64,000 bases of DNA from Streptomyces marokkonensis. Lineage in GTDB: Bacteria; Actinomycetota; Actinomycetes; Streptomycetales; Streptomycetaceae. Made by a program: the position numbers and the translations under genes. Under the pieces are notes generated by a model that searched no databases, was not told where the DNA came from, and saw only the letters and a list, made by a program, of their open reading frames with translations. The stretch's first letter is position 1, and each line of letters starts with the position of its first letter. Location: assembly GCF_008312835.1 (NCBI RefSeq), contig NZ_VSKS01000029.1:1-64000 (forward strand), given 5' to 3'. Positions 1-7,520 of this stretch are shown here, piece by piece.

Positions 1-250
1 TTTCAAAGGAACCTCGACCATCCGATTGACCGGATGGACGGGGTATCAACATATCTGGCGTTGACTTTTGGCACGCTGTTGAGTTCTCAAGGAACGGACG
101 CTTCCTTCGTACTCACCCTTCCGGGCTTTCCTCCGGGCGCTTCCCTTCGGTGTTTCCGACTCTATCAGATCCTTTTCTCGACCTGACCCCCAGTCAGCGG
201 GGTTTGTCTTCCCGGCCGTTGGGCCGTTCCGACGAGTGAGACTTTAGCGG
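1..250 (-). promoter_or_regulatory. Leader and promoter region of an rRNA operon running leftwards
   Basis: Read on the minus strand, this stretch contains the conserved actinobacterial pre-16S leader element TTGAGAACTCAACAGCGTGC (about 95-75) followed by leader sequence reaching the window edge; the 16S gene itself should lie just outside. Two good -10 hexamers for the principal sigma factor are visible on the minus strand: TAGAGT at 164-159 and TAAAGT at 246-241. No convincing -35 accompanies either, which is common for Streptomyces rrn promoters. The identification rests on remembered similarity of the leader, not on a visible rRNA gene. Confidence 0.75.
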
Positions 251-502
251 ATTCCCGGCTCCCGACCTAATCGGGCTCCTGCTCCCTTTCGGGTGCGGAT
301 TCCTCATTTCGCGAATACGCATGCCAATGACGCGCCAGCAGACAGACTTCTGACGTCGATCAGTAGTGGTACTTGCGGAATGGCTGTCCGGGGACCGACC
401 GGAGTCGGCGCTCACGTCGGACAACTCGGAGAACAGTACGGATCCCGTCGAGGTGTGTCAACTCGCTGCCCCGCCCCGTCCCCGGGGCGTAGTCTTGCCC
501 CC
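251..502. other. Intergenic region between rRNA leader and trpS leader
   Basis: No gene was found here. The left part probably holds further upstream rRNA promoters on the minus strand. The right part must hold the promoter for the trpS leader transcript on the plus strand; AGTCTT at 491-496, seven bases before the leader ATG, is a possible -10, so the leader peptide may be translated from a nearly leaderless start. Confidence 0.4.
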
Positions 503-544
503 ATGACGACGCGTACGTACCGCCAGTTCTGGTGGGCCGCCTGA
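503..544 (+). CDS. trpS leader peptide with tandem Trp codons
   Basis: A 13-codon reading frame, MTTRTYRQFWWAA, ends in two adjacent tryptophan codons followed by two alanines and TGA. It lies directly upstream of a tryptophanyl-tRNA synthetase gene and its last codons form the first strand of an attenuator. It acts as a sensor of Trp-tRNA charging: a ribosome that stalls at the two Trp codons changes the fold of the downstream RNA. Ribosome-mediated attenuation of the auxiliary indolmycin-resistant TrpRS gene has been described in S. coelicolor, and this matches that arrangement. No strong ribosome binding site precedes the ATG. Confidence 0.85.
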   Translation: MTTRTYRQFWWAA

Positions 545-597
545 CGGCGGCCGACGCTACGTGCGCACTCAACGGCCGCCGCCTCGGCGGCCGTTTT
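530..597 (+). promoter_or_regulatory. Trp attenuator: pause, antiterminator and terminator hairpins
   Basis: Three mutually exclusive stems can be read directly. Strand 1 GGCCGCC (535-541), overlapping the second Trp codon and the leader stop, pairs with strand 2 GGCGGCC (546-552). Strand 2, extended as GGCGGCCG (546-553), pairs equally well with strand 3 CGGCCGCC (573-580). Strand 3, extended to 11 bases (571-581), pairs perfectly with strand 4 (585-595) around a CCT loop and is followed by a TTTT run, giving an intrinsic terminator. A ribosome stalled on the Trp codons would cover strand 1, free strand 2 for strand 3 and prevent termination, so trpS would be induced when charged tRNA-Trp is scarce. 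Confidence 0.88.
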
Positions 598-669
598 GCT
601 TTCTCCCTCCAGGACTCCGAGGGGCGGCCGGCCGGGGACGGCGGCCTCGGCCAGGAGCAGGGAGAAGAG

Positions 670-1704
670 ATGACACGGGTCTTCAGTGGGGTCAAGCCGA
701 CCGGGCATCTGACGCTGGGGAACTACCTGGGAGCCATGCGGCGGTGGGCCGCGGTCGACCAGCACCAGTCCGACGCGCTGTTCTGCGTGGTGGATCTGCA
801 TGCGCTGACCGTGGACCACGATCCCGCGCGGGTGTGCAGGCTGAGCCGGCAGTCCGCGACGTTGCTGCTGGCCTCCGGGCTTGATCCGCGGCTCTGCACG
901 GTGTTCGTGCAGAGCCATGTGGACGAGCACGCGCGGCTGTCGTACGTGCTGGAGTGCGTGGCCACGGACGGCGAGATGCGCCGGATGATCCAGTACAAGG
1001 AGAAGTCGGTCCGGGAGCAGCGGCGGGGCGGGAGCGTGCGGCTGTCCCTGCTGACGTATCCCGTCCTGATGGCGGCGGACATCCTGGCGTACGGGGCGGA
1101 CGAGGTGCCGGTCGGGGACGACCAGGCACAGCACGTGGAGCTGACGCGGGATCTCGCCGTGCGGTTCAACCAGCGGTACGGGCACACCTTCGTCGTGCCG
1201 CGGGCCACCCATCCGGCGGTGGGGGCGCGAGTGATGAACCTGCATGACCCCCTGTCGAAGATGGGCAAGAGCGACGACACGGGGCCGGGGATCGTCTATC
1301 TGCTGGACGAGCCGGACGTGGTGCGGAAGAAGATCATGCGGGCGGTGACCGACAGCGGGCGGGAGGTCGTGTACGACAGGGAGGCCCGGCCGGGGGTGGC
1401 GAATCTGCTGGAGATCCTCGCGGCCTGCTCGGGCGGGAACCCGGAGGCGCTGGGCGGTGTATATGAGTCGTACGGCGCTTTGAAGAGGGACACGGCGGAG
1501 GCCGTGATCGAGGTCCTGAGGCCCGTGCGGGAGAGGCACAAGGAGTTGTGCGCGGATCCTGGCTTCGTGGAGGAGGTGCTGCGGGATGGTGCGGAGCGGG
1601 CGCGGGGTATGGCTCGGCCGACCGTGGATGCCGCTTACCGGGCGATCGGCTTGTTGCCGGCGGGCTCGGATACCGCGGTGCCCGTGCTGAACGCGGCACG
1701 GTAG
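670..1704 (+). CDS. trpS: Tryptophanyl-tRNA synthetase, auxiliary indolmycin-resistant type
   Basis: A 344-residue class I aminoacyl-tRNA synthetase that charges tRNA-Trp. The HIGH-like signature is TGHLTLGN near residue 11 and the KMSKS loop appears as KMGKS. The ATG follows a GGGAG element by six bases. Length is typical for bacterial TrpRS. Position 9 is lysine (FSGVKPTG), whereas the Bacillus stearothermophilus enzyme has glutamine at this active-site position; the neighbouring VDLHALTV segment keeps the histidine of the tryptophan pocket. Together with the attenuator and its position this fits S. coelicolor TrpRS1, the inducible indolmycin-resistant enzyme; a housekeeping copy would be elsewhere. 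The 3' end overlaps the convergent regulator gene by 70 bases. Confidence 0.93.
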   Translation: MTRVFSGVKPTGHLTLGNYLGAMRRWAAVDQHQSDALFCVVDLHALTVDHDPARVCRLSRQSATLLLASGLDPRLCTVFVQSHVDEHARLSYVLECVATDGEMRRMIQYKEKSVREQRRGGSVRLSLLTYPVLMAADILAYGADEVPVGDDQAQHVELTRDLAVRFNQRYGHTFVVPRATHPAVGARVMNLHDPLSKMGKSDDTGPGIVYLLDEPDVVRKKIMRAVTDSGREVVYDREARPGVANLLEILAACSGGNPEALGGVYESYGALKRDTAEAVIEVLRPVRERHKELCADPGFVEEVLRDGAERARGMARPTVDAAYRAIGLLPAGSDTAVPVLNAAR

Positions 1705-2639
1705 GCGCGAGGGCTGGTGGCGAGGCGCGATGCGAAGTGCTGGCGCATGGTGACCTCGCTGCCGAAGCCCGCCCGGCGGGCGATCTCGGGCATGGGGAGG
1801 TCGGTGCGTTCGAGGAGGCGCTGGGCCGCGGCGATGCGCTGGTCGAGGAGCCAGCGCAGCGGCGTGGTCCCGGTGGCCGCGTTGAAGTGGCGGGCGAAGG
1901 TGCGCGCGGACATGCCGGCGTGGGCGGCCAGGTCGGCGACGGTGAGCGGTTCGTGGAGGTGGCGCAGGGCGTGCTCGCGCACGGAGGCGAGGGCGTCGGC
2001 GTCGCGGTCGGTGCGCGGGGTGGGGTGCTCGATGAACTGCGCCTGGGTTCCGGTGCGGAAGGGGGCGGTGACCATGGAGCGGGCGATGGTCGCGGCGGCT
2101 TCGGCTCCGTGGGCGAGGCGGATCAGATGGAGGCAGAGGTCGATGCCGGCGGCGGTGCCGGCCGCGGTCCAGATGTTGTCGTCCTCGATGAACAGGGCAT
2201 CGGGGACGACGGTGACGTGGGGGTGGTGCGCGCGGAAGAGGTCGATCAGGTTCCAGTGGGTGATGGCGCGGCGGCCGTCGAGCAGGCCGGCCTGGGCGAG
2301 GGTGAAGGCGCCGCCGCACAGGGCGGCGATGGGGGTGCCGCGGGCGTGGGCGTGGCGGAGGGCGTCGAGGACGGGGGGTGGTGCGGGGGTGAGGTGGTCG
2401 TCGAGTCCGGGGACGAGGACGAGGTCGGCGCCGGTCAGCCAGGTGAGGGGGCGGTCGGGGAGAAGGGTGAGGCCGCCGCGCATGGGGACGGGGGTGGAGT
2501 CGGTGGCGACGCGGCGCAGGTCGAAGGCGGGCGCGCCGCGGTCGGTGCGGTCGGGGCCCCAGACCTCGGTGATGACGGAGACGTCGAAGGCGCGGATGCC
2601 GGGAAAGGCGACGAGGGCCACGCGGTAGGGGGCTGCCAT
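1635..2639 (-). CDS. AraC-family regulator with DJ-1/PfpI-like N-terminal domain
   Basis: A 334-residue protein. Residues about 1-190 form a class I glutamine-amidotransferase-like DJ-1/PfpI domain, with FPGIRAFDVSVITEVWGPD at the start and an ALCGGAFTLAQAGLL nucleophile-elbow region. The last roughly 110 residues are a double helix-turn-helix AraC domain (LTVADLAAHAGMSARTFAR and ADLPMPEIARRAGFGS-like segments). Such GATase-AraC regulators usually activate neighbouring metabolic genes. It is divergent from the cysteine hydrolase gene with about 75 bases between starts, so that gene is the likely target. Its last 23 codons are antisense to the end of trpS. Start at ATG; the effector is unknown. 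Confidence 0.88.
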   Translation of the reverse strand: MAAPYRVALVAFPGIRAFDVSVITEVWGPDRTDRGAPAFDLRRVATDSTPVPMRGGLTLLPDRPLTWLTGADLVLVPGLDDHLTPAPPPVLDALRHAHARGTPIAALCGGAFTLAQAGLLDGRRAITHWNLIDLFRAHHPHVTVVPDALFIEDDNIWTAAGTAAGIDLCLHLIRLAHGAEAAATIARSMVTAPFRTGTQAQFIEHPTPRTDRDADALASVREHALRHLHEPLTVADLAAHAGMSARTFARHFNAATGTTPLRWLLDQRIAAAQRLLERTDLPMPEIARRAGFGSEVTMRQHFASRLATSPRAYRAAFSTGTAVSEPAGNKPIAR

Positions 2640-2714
2640 GCGTGGCAGTAAACCATCGATCGCTGACTTTCGGACCTCTGGGAGCCGCTGCTGCCGGGCG
2701 GCACGATCGTGTGC

Positions 2715-3299
2715 ATGGACATCGCGCAGAACGCAGCACTGGTGGTCGTGGACGTGCAGCAGGGGTTCGAAGAGGTCGACTTCTGGGGGACGCGGAACAA
2801 CCCGGCGGCGGACGACAACATCGCCGCCCTCATCGACGTGTGGCAGTCGACCGGTCGGCCGGTCGTCTTCGTGCGGCACGACTCGGTCAAGCCGGGGTCG
2901 CCGTTGCGGACGGGGTACGGGGGCAACGGGTTCAAGGAGTACGTGGAGCGGCGGCGGGGGAAGGGGAGCGGGGCCGAGTTGCTGGTCACCAAGAGGGTGA
3001 ACTCGGCGTTCCTCGGGACGCCGGACCTGGGTGCCTGGCTCCGGGAGGCGGGGATCTCGCAGGTCGTGCTGGCCGGGATCCAGACGAACATGTGCGTCGA
3101 GACGACAGCGCGGATGGGCGGGAACCTCGGGTACGAGGTCGTGGTCGCGTTCGACGCGACGTACACCTTCGGTCTGGAGGGGCCCTTCGGCTGGCGGCAG
3201 AGCGCGGACGAGCTGGCGCGTGCGTCGGCCGTGTCGCTGCACGGGGGCGGGTTTGCGGCGGTGGTGACGACGGAGGACGTCCTGACCGCGGCGAAGTGA
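2715..3299 (+). CDS. Isochorismatase-like cysteine hydrolase
   Basis: A 194-residue cysteine hydrolase of the isochorismatase-like fold. The catalytic triad can be read as Asp13 (VVVDVQQGF), Lys93 (TKRVNSAF) and Cys127 (TNMCVETTARMG). Family members hydrolyse isochorismate, nicotinamide or other amides; the exact substrate cannot be read from sequence. It is divergent from an AraC-type regulator of the GATase-fused class, which often controls such hydrolases. A GTG two codons upstream (2709) is an alternative start; neither start has a strong ribosome binding site. A GC-rich hairpin follows the stop codon immediately. Confidence 0.85.
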   Translation: MDIAQNAALVVVDVQQGFEEVDFWGTRNNPAADDNIAALIDVWQSTGRPVVFVRHDSVKPGSPLRTGYGGNGFKEYVERRRGKGSGAELLVTKRVNSAFLGTPDLGAWLREAGISQVVLAGIQTNMCVETTARMGGNLGYEVVVAFDATYTFGLEGPFGWRQSADELARASAVSLHGGGFAAVVTTEDVLTAAK

Positions 3300-3300
3300 G

Positions 3301-3324
3301 CCCCGCCCCTGGCGGGGGGCGGGG
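3301..3324 (+). terminator. GC-rich hairpin after cysteine hydrolase
   Basis: CCCCGCCCC (3301-3309) pairs perfectly with GGGGCGGGG (3316-3324) around a six-base loop, one base after the hydrolase stop codon. There is no T run, as is usual for Streptomyces terminators. Confidence 0.55.
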
Positions 3325-3337
3325 CGGAGGCGGGAAG

Positions 3338-3438
3338 GTGCGGACCCGTCTCACCGCGGTGTACGACGCACCGGCCGACGAGACCCGGCTGTACGTCAAC
3401 GGCCGGCTGCAGTGCACCGGCACCGCACCCGGCACACG
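3338..3438 (+). pseudogene. Relic of a LamG-like (concanavalin-fold) domain
   Basis: A short in-frame stretch reads RLTAVYDAPADETRLYVNGR followed by LQCTGTAPG. The pattern of a beta strand, D/E-rich turn, then LYVNG is very typical of the laminin G-like jelly-roll domains found in large secreted Streptomyces proteins. No start, ribosome site or remainder of a domain surrounds it, so it looks like a fragment left after deletion of a larger gene. The call rests on motif recognition of about 33 residues only. Confidence 0.5.
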
Positions 3439-3541
3439 GAGTGCCCCTCTTCCTTCACGTTCTTGACATGAGCACGGATTTCAATCTCTCCGCTCACGCG
3501 GCGTCAAGGCACGTGGAGGGCGCCCTCGGCCGGACGGGGGG

Positions 3542-4354
3542 TCAGTCCTTGGTGCCGCTCGCGAGTTCGCGGCTGCGGTCGCGTGCGGCTTCGAGGGCGG
3601 CGATGAGGGCGGCCCGCACACCGTGGTTCTCGAGTTCGCGGATGGCGTTGATGGTGGTGCCCGCGGGGGACGTCACGTTCTCGCGGAGCTTGACGGGGTG
3701 TTCGCCGCTGTCGCGGAGCATCGTCGCGGCGCCGATGGCGGACTGGACGATCAGGTCGTGGGCCTTGTCGCGGGGCAGGCCGAGCAGGATGCCGGCGTCG
3801 GTCATGGCCTCGACCAGGTAGAAGAAGTAGGCCGGGCCCGAGCCGGAGAGGGCGGTGCAGGCGTCCTGCTGGGACTCGGGGACGCGGAGCGTCTTGCCCA
3901 CGGCGCCGAAGATCTCCTCGGCGTGGGCGAGGTGGTCGGCGGTGGCGTGGCTTCCGGCGGAGATGACGGACATGGCCTCGTCGACGAGGGCGGGCGTGTT
4001 GGTCATGACACGGACGACCGGGGTGCCGGTGGCGAGGCGTTCCTCGAAGTAGGACGTCGGGATGCCCGCGGCGCCGCTGATGACCAGGCGGTCGGCGGGG
4101 ACGTGCGGGGCGAGTTCGTCGAGGAGGGTGCCCATGTCCTGGGGTTTGACCGTGAGGATCAGGGTGTCGGCGGTCTTGGCGGCTTCCTGGTTGGAGACCG
4201 GGGTGACTCCGTAGCGGGTGCGGAGTTCGTCGGCCCGTTCCTGGCGGCGGGCGGTGACCAGGAGGTCGGCGGGGGCCCAGCCGGCGCGGATCATTCCGCT
4301 GAGCAGGGCTTCGCCGATCTTGCCGGTGCCGAGGACTGCGACTTTCTGGGTCAT
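3542..4354 (-). CDS. proC: Pyrroline-5-carboxylate reductase
   Basis: A 270-residue enzyme that reduces 1-pyrroline-5-carboxylate to proline with NAD(P)H, the last step of proline synthesis. The Rossmann dinucleotide motif is VAVLGTGKIGEALLSGM at residues 5-21, and the family signature region contains ALSGSGPAYFFYLVEAM followed by the Thr/Ser-rich substrate loop NVTSPAGTTINAIRELE. Length equals the family norm. Cytoplasmic. The ATG start is preceded by a weak purine stretch. The gene is followed by a convergent non-coding gap and preceded by the ABC transporter pair on the same strand. Confidence 0.96.
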   Translation of the reverse strand: MTQKVAVLGTGKIGEALLSGMIRAGWAPADLLVTARRQERADELRTRYGVTPVSNQEAAKTADTLILTVKPQDMGTLLDELAPHVPADRLVISGAAGIPTSYFEERLATGTPVVRVMTNTPALVDEAMSVISAGSHATADHLAHAEEIFGAVGKTLRVPESQQDACTALSGSGPAYFFYLVEAMTDAGILLGLPRDKAHDLIVQSAIGAATMLRDSGEHPVKLRENVTSPAGTTINAIRELENHGVRAALIAALEAARDRSRELASGTKD

Positions 4355-4591
4355 GGCTGTTGGTGCCCTCCGGGGGTGGGTCGTCCCTCGTCATCCTCGC
4401 ATCCCGGGGGCCGGTGGGGGTGGGGCGTCCGGTGGGCGGGACGTCGCCGGTGGGGCGCCGTCGCGGGGTTTCTCGGCCCGCCGCCCTTTCCGTCCCGTCC
4501 CCGGAGGCTGCGCGCCCCCGGACCCCCTCTCGGCCCTGGACGGGCCTCGTCCCTCGGACTCCCCCGGAGGGGGCATCCCCGGACGGGCCGA

Positions 4592-5377
4592 TCACACCGT
4601 CCGGCGTTTCAAAGTGGCCGCACCCAGGGCGAGAACCAGCACCGCGCAGCCCGCGACGATCCCGACGTCGCGGACGAAGGCCGTCGTCATGTCGGTGTGC
4701 CGCATGACCTCGTTCATGCCGTCGACGGCGTAGGACATGGGCAGCACGTCGGAAATGGCCTCGAGGACGGGGTGCATGTTCTCGCGTGCGGTGAACAGGC
4801 CGCAGAGGAGGAGCTGGGGGAAGATCACCGCCGGCATGAACTGGACCGCCTGGAACTCCGAGGCCGCGAAGGCAGAGACGAAGAGGCCGAGGGCCGTGCC
4901 GAGGAGCGCGTCGAGCAGGGCCACCAGCAGGAGCAGCCAGGGGCTGCCGATGACGTCGAGGCCCAGGAACCAGACGGCGAGGCCGGTGGCGAGGGCGGAC
5001 TGGACGATCGCCAGGGTGCCGAAGGCGAGGGCGTAGCCGGCGATGAGGTCGCCCTTGCCGAGGGGCATGGCGAGGAGGCGTTCCAGCGTGCCGGAGGTGC
5101 GTTCGCGCAGGGTGGCGATCGAGGTGACCAGGAACATCGTGATGAGCGGGAAGATCCCGAGGAGTGATGCGCCGATGTTGTCGAAGACGCGCGCGCTGCC
5201 GTCGAAGACGTAGCGGAGCAGCACCAGCATCACGCAGGGGACCAGGAGCATCAGCGCGATGGTGCGCGGGTCGTGGCGGAGCTGGCGCAGGACCCGGGCC
5301 GCGGTGGCGGTGGTGCGGGAGAGGTTCAGGGCGCCGGGCGGGGCGGGTGCGGACGTCGCGGGGTGGGTGGTGCTCAT
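4592..5377 (-). CDS. ABC-2 type transporter permease
   Basis: A 261-residue integral membrane protein of the ABC-2 family with about six membrane segments, including TIALMLLVPCVMLVLLRYVF near residues 38-57 and a block from the LLGIFPLITMFLVTSIATLRERTSGTLERLL motif that is characteristic of drug and daunorubicin-type exporters. Its ATG overlaps the stop of the ATPase gene by four bases, so the two are translationally coupled and make a two-component exporter. The substrate is unknown; similar pairs export lipophilic drugs or envelope components. Confidence 0.9.
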   Translation of the reverse strand: MSTTHPATSAPAPPGALNLSRTTATAARVLRQLRHDPRTIALMLLVPCVMLVLLRYVFDGSARVFDNIGASLLGIFPLITMFLVTSIATLRERTSGTLERLLAMPLGKGDLIAGYALAFGTLAIVQSALATGLAVWFLGLDVIGSPWLLLLVALLDALLGTALGLFVSAFAASEFQAVQFMPAVIFPQLLLCGLFTARENMHPVLEAISDVLPMSYAVDGMNEVMRHTDMTTAFVRDVGIVAGCAVLVLALGAATLKRRTV

Positions 5378-6165
5378 CGGGTGGTCTCCTTCGTACCGCC
5401 TGCCGCGGTCGCCTCGTCGACCAGGTGGAGGAAGGCGTCCTCGACGGTCTCGGAGCCGGTGCGGGTGCGGAGGGCGTCGGGGGTGTCGTCGGCGAGGATC
5501 TCGCCGGCGCGCATGAGCAGGAGACGGTGGCAGCGCTCGGCCTCGTCCATGACGTGGGAGGAGATCAGCAGAGTCGCGCCGCGTTCGGCGGCGATGGCGT
5601 GGAAGAGCTGCCAGAGGTCGCGGCGCAGGACGGGGTCGAGGCCGACGGTGGGTTCGTCGAGGACCAGGAGTTCGGGAGTGCCGAGGAGGGCCACGGCGAG
5701 GGAGACGCGGCTGCGCTGGCCGCCGGAGAGGTTGCCGGCGAGGACGTCGGTGTGGGTGGTGAGGTCGACGTCGGCGATGGCCCGGGTGACGTTCTCGTGG
5801 CGGCGGTCGGCGGCCGCGCGGCCGGGGTCCGCGATCGCGGCGAAGTAGTCGAGGTTCTGGCGGACGCTGAGGTCGTCGTAGATGGAGGGGGCCTGGGTGA
5901 CGTAGCCGATGCGGGTGCGCAGGGTGGGGTGGCCGGCGGGGCTGCCGAGGACGTCGAGTGTGCCGGTGACCTTGGCCTGGGTGCCGACGACGGCCCGCAT
6001 CAGGGTCGACTTGCCGCAGCCGGAGGGGCCGAGGAGGCCGGTGACCTGACCGCGCGGAACGGTGAAGTCGAGGCCGCGCAGGACGGTGCGGGGGCCTCGG
6101 ACGACGGTGAGGTCCTGGGCGCGGACGGCCGGTTCCTCCGGTGGGCGGGAGGAGTAATTCATCAT
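5374..6165 (-). CDS. ABC transporter ATP-binding protein
   Basis: A 263-residue ATPase. Walker A is GPSGCGKSTLM, the ABC signature is LSGGQRSRVS, Walker B is LLVLDEPTVGLDP, and a switch-region histidine lies in LISSHVMDEAERC, so all catalytic motifs are intact. It belongs to the CcmA/DrrA-like group that pairs with ABC-2 permeases. An AGGAG element (6180-6176 on the minus strand) precedes the first of two adjacent ATG codons by ten bases. An 18-bp inverted repeat covers the start codons, suggesting control by a repressor that is not encoded next to it. Confidence 0.92.
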   Translation of the reverse strand: MMNYSSRPPEEPAVRAQDLTVVRGPRTVLRGLDFTVPRGQVTGLLGPSGCGKSTLMRAVVGTQAKVTGTLDVLGSPAGHPTLRTRIGYVTQAPSIYDDLSVRQNLDYFAAIADPGRAAADRRHENVTRAIADVDLTTHTDVLAGNLSGGQRSRVSLAVALLGTPELLVLDEPTVGLDPVLRRDLWQLFHAIAAERGATLLISSHVMDEAERCHRLLLMRAGEILADDTPDALRTRTGSETVEDAFLHLVDEATAAGGTKETTR

Positions 6166-6174
6166 GTGATGAAT
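6157..6174. promoter_or_regulatory. 18-bp inverted repeat over the ABC transporter start
   Basis: ATTCATCA (6157-6164) and TGATGAAT (6167-6174) form a perfect dyad around TG, and the symmetry extends imperfectly outward through GGAGTA and TACTCC. It covers the translation start of the ATPase gene and abuts the ribosome binding site. The AT-rich composition stands out in this GC-rich region. Likely an operator for a TetR-, GntR- or PadR-type repressor; no candidate regulator is adjacent. Confidence 0.6.
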
Positions 6175-6197
6175 ACTCCTCCGCGTCGCGGGAGGCG

Positions 6198-6992
6198 TCA
6201 AGCCGCCGTGGTCGAAGGTGTGGTCGCGAGGAGGAGGACGACGTCGTAGGTCTCCTCGACGATCCCGTCCGGGAAGACGTCCAGGACGTGGCGCCGCTCC
6301 TCGGCCAGGTAGGCCGCGCTGCGTTCCGCTTCCTGGGTCAGGAAGACCGAGTGGCTGCCGATGTTGGCCAGGTGGGTGTCGAGGGGGACACGGCGGCTCC
6401 AGCGGATGTCGCGCCGGAGGAAGCCGAGACGGCCGGTGGGGTCGGCGACGCGGGCGCCGAGGTTGCGCTTCTCGGCGGAGAGGTCGAGGCCGAAGTGGCG
6501 GTCGGTCCGCTCGGCCGCCTCCGCGATCCACGGCACGTCGAGCGCGTCGGTGTTCCACCACAGGGCGAGCGCGCCGCCCGGGCGCAGGACCCGAACCGCC
6601 TCCGGGACGGCGCGGGCGGGGTCGGTCCAGTGCCAGGCCTGGGCGTAGGTGAGCAGGTCGGCGCAGTGGCCGGTCAGGGGGAGGGCGTTGCCGCTGCCCC
6701 GGACGACCGGCACCCCGGGGAGGGCTCGGCGGAACTCGGCCGCCATGCCGTCGCCGGGTTCGACGGCGATCACGTCGGCGCCGCGCGCGTGCAGGCGGGC
6801 GGTCGCGATGCCCGTGCCGGCACCGACGTCCACGACCCGGGAGCCGGCGAGGGGACGGCCGGTCAGCTCCTCGATCGCGTCGAAGAGCGCGGGCGGGTAG
6901 GAGGGGCGGTGGGCGGCGTACTGGGCGGCCGCGGCGTTGAAGGAGTGGGCCCGGGCGGCGTGGGCGGCCTCATCGGCACTCGGTGTCGTCAT
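6198..6992 (-). CDS. Class I SAM-dependent methyltransferase
   Basis: A 264-residue UbiE/COQ5-like methyltransferase. Motif I is RVVDVGAGTGIATARLHARGADVIAVEPGDGM, followed by a DLLTYAQAWHWTDPARAV motif II/III segment that is typical of small-molecule methyltransferases. Residues 1-45 contain a family-typical F-x-A-A-A-x-x-Y-x-x-x-R-P-x-Y substrate-binding segment. Cytoplasmic; substrate unknown. The gene ends about 30 bases upstream of the ABC transporter start, so read-through is possible, but the palindrome between them suggests separate control. Confidence 0.88.
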   Translation of the reverse strand: MTTPSADEAAHAARAHSFNAAAAQYAAHRPSYPPALFDAIEELTGRPLAGSRVVDVGAGTGIATARLHARGADVIAVEPGDGMAAEFRRALPGVPVVRGSGNALPLTGHCADLLTYAQAWHWTDPARAVPEAVRVLRPGGALALWWNTDALDVPWIAEAAERTDRHFGLDLSAEKRNLGARVADPTGRLGFLRRDIRWSRRVPLDTHLANIGSHSVFLTQEAERSAAYLAEERRHVLDVFPDGIVEETYDVVLLLATTPSTTAA

Positions 6993-7022
6993 ACGGCCAT
7001 GGTGGCCGCGGTTTCCGGTGGG

Positions 7023-7520
7023 TCAGGAGCGGCGGCGCTTCTTCGACGGGTTGCCCGAGCGGCGGGTGGTGCGCTTCTCGTAGTCCTCGCGGGCCTTCTC
7101 GTACTCGGCGCGGCGGAGCTTCTCTCCCGGCGCCTCGGTGAAGGTGCGGAGGAAGTAGGCGAGGAGGGAGCCGACGAAGCCGATGGCCAGCAGGCCGCGC
7201 AGGGAGGCCTGGCGGTCGGGGTCTGGGCGGGTGGCGAAGGCGGACCAGGTGTGGCGGAAGGCGAGCGCGCTGCAGATCGCGAACATCACGACCATGAGCA
7301 GCGAGACGAAGCTGCCGACGTCGGCGATCCGGAGCCCGTCGTAGGCGATGCGCAGCACGAAGCAGGCGGCCGCCGCGGCGGCGAGGGAGCCGACGGCGAC
7401 GCCGATGCGGCGGCCGGTGTAGCCGCCGGAGTGGTCGACCCAGGTCGTGCCGAAGAAGCGGATGGGTTCGGGCCGGGGGCCGGCGGGCGTGCCGTTCGTG
7501 TCGTTCTCTGCTGCGCTCAC
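7023..7520 (-). CDS. Conserved membrane protein of unknown function
   Basis: About 165 residues if the GTG at 7520 is used. It has three to four predicted membrane segments: IGVAVGSLAAAAAACFVLRIAY, GSFVSLLMVVMFAICSALAF and LLAIGFVGSLLAYFL. The C-terminal tail is strongly basic (KARED, KRTTRRSG, then KKRRRS), so it probably faces the cytoplasm. An ATG at 7553 is an alternative start but lacks a ribosome site; the GGAGGAG upstream of the chosen GTG is 13 bases away, farther than usual. I do not recognise a family with a known role. Confidence 0.7.
   Translation of the reverse strand: MSAAENDTNGTPAGPRPEPIRFFGTTWVDHSGGYTGRRIGVAVGSLAAAAAACFVLRIAYDGLRIADVGSFVSLLMVVMFAICSALAFRHTWSAFATRPDPDRQASLRGLLAIGFVGSLLAYFLRTFTEAPGEKLRRAEYEKAREDYEKRTTRRSGNPSKKRRRS

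Noticed and set aside
1548-2651. Long plus-strand glycine/valine-rich open frame antisense to the AraC-type regulator
   Set aside because: Product of high GC with no domain, no ribosome site and poor composition; the minus-strand regulator has complete domains.
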